A program made the position numbers and the translations under genes. A stretch of DNA of 64,000 bases, taken from contig NZ_CANMUW010000003.1 of the NCBI RefSeq assembly GCF_947501225.1, positions 62,001 to 126,000 on the forward strand, written 5' to 3'. The notes beneath the pieces are model-generated. The model saw only the letters and a list, made by a program, of their open reading frames with translations, ran no database searches and was not told where the DNA came from. This stretch comes from an uncultured Shewanella sp. GTDB lineage: Bacteria; Pseudomonadota; Gammaproteobacteria; Enterobacterales; Shewanellaceae. Of this stretch, positions 60,142 through 64,000 are shown in pieces; the first letter of the stretch is position 1, and every line of letters begins with the position of its first letter.

Positions 60142-62001
60142 TTACTGAGTGTCTTCCTGTTTTTCTACATGGCAAGTCAAGCAGCTTTCAGGTTCTTTAA
60201 AGTTGGTTTGCTCACTGTAGTAATCATCCTTGGTAGAGTAGGCATCACCGTGTTTCGCTAAGGTTTTCGCATGACAGAAACCACAGGTCAGTAACTCCCC
60301 GTGACTATCTGGCGCGCCGTTATTTCCATGACATTCCGCACACTCCCAAGGGGCCATATCCTGAGTCACATGGCTGTTGGCGGCATTGTGACAGGTTGTA
60401 CAGTCCGGTATTTTCCAACCGAAGTGAGACGGTGTTAACGGTGCTCTCGCCTGGCTGATATCCTTGATCCTGGTAGGATCGATCTCCGGAGCCTCGGCAT
60501 CACAACCGGAAGTCGACTCCTGATTACCGTAACCATTGCCGAAGGCGGCGCCGATATAGTTGATATATTCGGGGCCATAGATGATCATGGCATCACCGGT
60601 CAGGTGTGGGTCGTTACCGCCAAACGGCAGGCCAAACTTCATATAACCACGCCCCTTAGGGTTATGGTTTTCATACTGCTCACCTTCACCATAGTGACGG
60701 GCACGATATCCTAAAATTCCGGGGATCTTCCCATAACAGGCTTTGCGGTACTCATCGCCGCCCATGTCGGTTCTGGCGGAGCACATTACCCACTGGTAGA
60801 GACCGTTTTGGGCCCCTGAGTCCATGTAGTTTTCCCACTCACCCGTGTGGTGAACGAAGCCGCAAGAGCCGTTGTTAGTATATCGTTCGTTAACAATGTT
60901 GCCCACATCGTCACGGCCGTTAAAGCTGATCGCCGTCGCAACATAGCCCTGAACATTTGAATTGGTACTCAAACGTGGCCAGTAGGACCACTCTATCTTC
61001 AGATCGGGGCGCTGTTCCACCAGAGATAACCAGGCATCAAACTCTGTAATCACTCCCTCTTTGTAGATGTCAGTCCTGAGGTTATGTGGAGTCACCTCGA
61101 TATTCTTAAACACCGCACGCTGATTCGGTACTAAAACCTCGCCGGTTTCGGTGGTTTTGGCAGGTTTAAAGTCGATGACGATCTCCGGAATGATCACCTT
61201 GCCGCCGTTTTCGGCCAAGCGGTCCATCTCTTTCCGGTATTTTTTCTTACGAATCTCCATCTCACCAGGCTGCGCGGCAACCAGAACGATACTCATCTCG
61301 TTCTTAAGTGGGTGGTGATCCATGCGGAAATAGATCTCCTCCTCCTTGTAGTAATAGTGATCGGTTTCGTAACTGCCCTCTTTCTTCGCTTCCCAAATGC
61401 TCGGGCCTACCAGGTATTTCCACCCTTGTCCCTCTGTCTTGCCCAGATTATCCTGATCCACCGCCTCCGGCAGGCCGGTGATCCCTTCGATCGAGGTGAT
61501 GAAGTGGGTCTTCAGGCTCTCATCCTTTTCGTACTGAACGTCCAGGTTGTATTTTTTAGCAGCCCAAAGCAGAAGGTCCATCACAGAGCCATGACCATCC
61601 TGAAACAGATCAGGGCGAATAGAGTCAATCTTCACGCCGGACATGTTGATGGCAGTTGGTGGCAGAATGTAATCAACCTTGAGCCCCAGCTTAGCTGCGT
61701 CTGCAACCATCTTCGATTCGAGTACGCCCTCTATCTCATTGCCACTTGAGTAGCTCTTTGATTTGCTCGCCTTACCTGCCTCAGGCTCTTCGAGGGGACT
61801 GAAGCCCTTTACGATGGCAAATTGAATCACCTTGTTGAGTTTCTGTTCATCTTCAGATGGGCCGCCAAATACATAGTCAGGCTTTACGATAGGTGGCTCA
61901 GGTGGAATTGGAGGCTCTGGAGTGGGGGAGTCATCGCTGCCACAGCCACCGAGGGCAAAACTGAGTGCTAACACCGCTATAATCGAGTTGCGTTTCATCA
62001 T
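60142..62001 (-). CDS. Large tetraheme c-type cytochrome lipoprotein of unknown function
   Basis: The 619-aa product has a lipobox (FALGGCGSD, Cys at about residue 20) and a Pro/Glu-rich linker. Residues 130-230 resemble a DUF4430-like ligand-binding domain (SVMDLLLWAAKKYNLDVQYE, THFITSIEGI, GQGWKYLVG). A middle domain of about 280 residues is unknown to me. Four CXXCH sites lie in the last 90 residues: CTTCH, CAECH, CGFCH and CLTCH. It should be membrane-anchored in the periplasm or at the surface. The start may be either of two adjacent ATGs. It is 56 bases upstream of the LuxR-type gene on the same strand and may share its transcript. Confidence 0.85.
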   Translation of the reverse strand: MMKRNSIIAVLALSFALGGCGSDDSPTPEPPIPPEPPIVKPDYVFGGPSEDEQKLNKVIQFAIVKGFSPLEEPEAGKASKSKSYSSGNEIEGVLESKMVADAAKLGLKVDYILPPTAINMSGVKIDSIRPDLFQDGHGSVMDLLLWAAKKYNLDVQYEKDESLKTHFITSIEGITGLPEAVDQDNLGKTEGQGWKYLVGPSIWEAKKEGSYETDHYYYKEEEIYFRMDHHPLKNEMSIVLVAAQPGEMEIRKKKYRKEMDRLAENGGKVIIPEIVIDFKPAKTTETGEVLVPNQRAVFKNIEVTPHNLRTDIYKEGVITEFDAWLSLVEQRPDLKIEWSYWPRLSTNSNVQGYVATAISFNGRDDVGNIVNERYTNNGSCGFVHHTGEWENYMDSGAQNGLYQWVMCSARTDMGGDEYRKACYGKIPGILGYRARHYGEGEQYENHNPKGRGYMKFGLPFGGNDPHLTGDAMIIYGPEYINYIGAAFGNGYGNQESTSGCDAEAPEIDPTRIKDISQARAPLTPSHFGWKIPDCTTCHNAANSHVTQDMAPWECAECHGNNGAPDSHGELLTCGFCHAKTLAKHGDAYSTKDDYYSEQTNFKEPESCLTCHVEKQEDTQ

Positions 62002-62309
62002 CTATTCCTTGTTGTTCTAATAAGCCCGATAAGAATAGGAGGTGTATCTGGTCGTCATCACTAGTAGAAATGACAGTGTCGAAACTCGCTGTGATTGAGA
62101 TCCCTTTAGTGGCGTTTTTTCATCTCTTTTTTGCCATATGTGTATGGCGAGTTTGTAGGGGGGAGATGAAAGCTTTGAACCGGAGTAGGAACTGGTTATT
62201 GGTAAATAAAAAGAGAATTGGGTACGGAGGGATGGCTGTAGCCGGCTTTAGTTATAAGGCTCTGTATAGCTTCAGCAACAGAGCCTTATCAGTTCAGTCG
62301 TAGCCTTTA
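62002..62309. other. Intergenic region upstream of the tetraheme gene
   Basis: A 77-codon frame at 62070-62303 has no ribosome site and a poor protein look, so it is not called. No repeat or promoter was clear. Confidence 0.4.
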
Positions 62310-62711
62310 CTACTTATAGTACTTCACCGCCATATCGATTAACGGCTCGCGGCTGGCCTTAGCCGCGCGCAACCTGGCGAGATAATTCTCCCACAAGCTG
62401 ACCTGGTTAGTGGCTAGATCGTGCAGTACCTTCCATGAGAACAATCCGGTGTCATGACCATCGTCGAAGGTAATTTTTACAGCATAGTTACCTACAGGCG
62501 TCAGTGACTTGATGTTGACATTTTTCTTGTGGGTGACCAATACCGGATTACCATGTCCATGAACTTCGGCTGAGGGGGAGTAGACACGCAGCATCTCACA
62601 ACTGAGTTGGTAAGTTTCCCCTGTATCGAAGGTGATCTCGAGTTGACGAGACTTACGCTTAAGCTTGAGGGCGGTAACCATAGGTGATTCAGAGTTTGCA
62701 GTAGCTGTCAT
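62310..62711 (-). CDS. DUF971 family protein
   Basis: The 133-aa protein has the DUF971 domain, related to the N-terminal part of gamma-butyrobetaine hydroxylase: LKLKRKSRQLEITFDTGETY, LSCEMLRVYSPSAEVHGHG, VGNYAVKITFDDGHDTGLFS and WKVLHDLATNQVSLWENYL. A Trp and Asp/His pattern around DDGHDTGLFSW is conserved. The function is unknown; some relatives assist iron-sulfur or metal enzymes. It follows hslU on the same strand, the usual order in Shewanella. Confidence 0.92.
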   Translation of the reverse strand: MTATANSESPMVTALKLKRKSRQLEITFDTGETYQLSCEMLRVYSPSAEVHGHGNPVLVTHKKNVNIKSLTPVGNYAVKITFDDGHDTGLFSWKVLHDLATNQVSLWENYLARLRAAKASREPLIDMAVKYYK

Positions 62712-62745
62712 AGTAAGTCTGCCAAAATTGATATGGGTGATGCAG

Positions 62746-62782
62746 AGCTGCGAGCAGCGAGCTTGGCTCGTGACTCGCAGCT
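62746..62782. repeat. Inverted repeat between hslU and the DUF971 gene
   Basis: AGCTGCGAG (62746-62754) pairs exactly with CTCGCAGCT (62774-62782), with an inner CGAGC-GCTCG pair. No T-tract follows; it may partly terminate hslU transcription. Confidence 0.6.
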
Positions 62783-62815
62783 GTCTCTACGATTTCTTAA
62801 TACTTGAAACCATTA

Positions 62816-64000
62816 TTATAGGATAAAGCGGCTTAGATCTTCGTCCTGAACCAGGTTATCCAGATGCTTGCCGACATATTCGGCATCGATCACGAAAGTG
62901 CTGCCAGACTTGTCAGACGCATCATATGACAGCTCCTCCATCAGACGCTCCATCACTGTATGGAGGCGACGGGCACCGATATTTTCGGTACGCTCGTTTA
63001 CCTGCCATGCGGCTTGGGCGATGCTTTCGATGCCATCTTCGGTGAACTCAATTTTCACATCTTCGGTACCCATCATAGCGACGTGTTGCTCTGTCAGTGA
63101 AGCATGGGGCTCGGTTAAGATGCGCTTGAAGTCATCGGCAGTCAGCGCACTGAGTTCAACACGGATAGGCAGACGACCCTGTAATTCAGGGATGAGATCT
63201 GATGGCTTAGACATCTGGAAAGCCCCTGAGGCGATAAACAAGATGTGGTCAGTTTTGACCATGCCATGCTTGGTATTGACCGTACAGCCTTCGACTAAAG
63301 GCAGTAGATCACGCTGTACGCCCTCGCGGGATACATCGGGACCGGAAGACTCACCACGCTTACAGATCTTATCGATCTCATCTAAGAAGACGATACCGTG
63401 CTGTTCAACCAGTTCGATAGCCTGCTCTTTCAGATCATCCTGATTGACCAGTTTAGCGGCTTCCTCTTCAATCATAAGCTTGTAAGCTTCTTTGATTGGC
63501 ATCTTACGGCGCTTGCTGTCGCCGGGGCCCATGTTTTGGAACATGCTCTGAAGTTGATTGGTCATCTCCTCCATGCCCGGAGGTGACATGATCTCTATGC
63601 CGACCTGAGGTGCCGCGATATCGATCTCAATCTCTTTATCGTCGAGCTGACCTTCACGAAGTTTTTTGCGGAAGATCTGGCGAGTCGATGAATCATCGGG
63701 CTTTTCGTTGTCCCAGTCCTCTTTAGGCTTAGGCAGAAGAGCATCGAGAATGCGCTCTTCAGCGGCTTCTTCGGCTCTGAATTTACACTTCTTCATCTGC
63801 TCTTCACGGGTCATCTTAATCGCAGAGTCGGTTAGATCGCGAATGATCTGTTCAACCTCTTTGCCCACATAGCCCACTTCGGTGAACTTAGTGGCTTCGA
63901 CCTTGATAAACGGTGCCTTTGCCAGCTTAGCCAGGCGGCGGGCTATCTCCGTCTTACCTACACCTGTGGGGCCTATCATTAAGATATTCTTTGGGGTCAC
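62816..64000 (-). CDS. hslU: HslU, ATPase subunit of the HslUV protease (partial, N-terminus outside)
   Basis: The frame is open to the window edge and gives 394 residues; full HslU is about 440, so roughly the first 45-50 are missing. Walker [10 protein letters not shown] is near the edge, Walker B reads [11 protein letters not shown] and sensor region [12 protein letters not shown] follows. The C-terminus DLSRFIL is the exact tail that inserts into HslV to activate it. The intermediate I-domain spans about residues 60-190. HslUV degrades unfolded and regulatory proteins in the cytoplasm. The Met at the edge is internal, not a start. Confidence 0.97.
   Translation of the reverse strand: MTPKNILMIGPTGVGKTEIARRLAKLAKAPFIKVEATKFTEVGYVGKEVEQIIRDLTDSAIKMTREEQMKKCKFRAEEAAEERILDALLPKPKEDWDNEKPDDSSTRQIFRKKLREGQLDDKEIEIDIAAPQVGIEIMSPPGMEEMTNQLQSMFQNMGPGDSKRRKMPIKEAYKLMIEEEAAKLVNQDDLKEQAIELVEQHGIVFLDEIDKICKRGESSGPDVSREGVQRDLLPLVEGCTVNTKHGMVKTDHILFIASGAFQMSKPSDLIPELQGRLPIRVELSALTADDFKRILTEPHASLTEQHVAMMGTEDVKIEFTEDGIESIAQAAWQVNERTENIGARRLHTVMERLMEELSYDASDKSGSTFVIDAEYVGKHLDNLVQDEDLSRFIL

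Noticed and set aside
62070..62303. 77-codon plus-strand ORF upstream of the tetraheme gene
   Set aside because: No ribosome site and no recognisable protein pattern; probably chance.
1..64000. CRISPR arrays, insertion sequences or prophage genes
   Set aside because: No regularly spaced repeat-spacer arrays, transposases, integrases or phage structural genes were seen; the tandem sir copies have no flanking mobile element.

Overview
The window reads as chromosomal DNA of a marine gammaproteobacterium of the genus Shewanella. The basis is the SirA-type octaheme sulfite reductase with a dedicated heme lyase, the fre-ubiD and hslU-DUF971 neighbour pairs, the overall protein style and the moderate GC content. 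The species cannot be fixed from the sequence alone; a cytochrome-rich marine species such as S. sediminis or a relative would fit.

Layout. 1-17.5 kb is housekeeping: an MscS channel, uridine phosphorylase facing a Tsx-type porin, an NfeD plus two-stomatin operon, a RidA protein, UvrD, UbiA, an NhaC antiporter and an S9 peptidase. 17.6-18.4 kb holds a DUF2975/XRE pair. 18.5-45.1 kb is the centrepiece, described below. 45.2-47.5 kb is fre and ubiD. 48.2-49.6 kb is an AT-rich scar with an HlyD remnant and small ORFs. 49.7-55.8 kb carries cheV, two GNAT acetyltransferases, a MocR-like regulator with a degenerate PLP site, small periplasmic proteins and an aromatic amino acid permease. 56.0-56.6 kb is tRNA-Ser(UGA) followed by a ladder of decaying tRNA 3'-end copies, each with a terminator. 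56.6-64 kb contains a frameshifted PagL-like gene, DUF3859, a nitrilase, a LuxR-type regulator, a tetraheme lipoprotein, DUF971 and the C-terminal part of hslU, which runs off the window.

The centrepiece is a dissimilatory sulfite respiration system present as two complete 11-gene copies in head-to-tail order, 22.07-33.34 kb and 33.92-45.10 kb. Each copy encodes SirA (seven CXXCH hemes plus one CX15CH heme), a periplasmic rhodanese, an FKBP-type prolyl isomerase with a Met/His-rich tail, a CcmI/NrfG-like TPR protein, the SirC iron-sulfur protein, the SirD quinol-oxidising membrane protein, a NosL-like copper lipoprotein, NosD, NosF and NosY homologues, and a ToxR/CadC-like one-component regulator. 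Only one CcmF/CcmH/CcmG-like heme lyase set exists, divergent from the first copy; it presumably serves both SirA proteins. There is no NosZ, so the NosLDFY module is best read as the copper-loading machine for the heme-copper site known from the homologue MccA. Electrons would pass from menaquinol through SirD and SirC to periplasmic SirA, which reduces sulfite to sulfide.

Non-coding signals found by eye include a box shared by both sirA upstream regions, wobble-paired hairpins just after both sirA genes, and three hairpins before the two nosL genes whose stems differ but whose loops share CCCTGCAAGGT. This last item is the strongest candidate for something undescribed.
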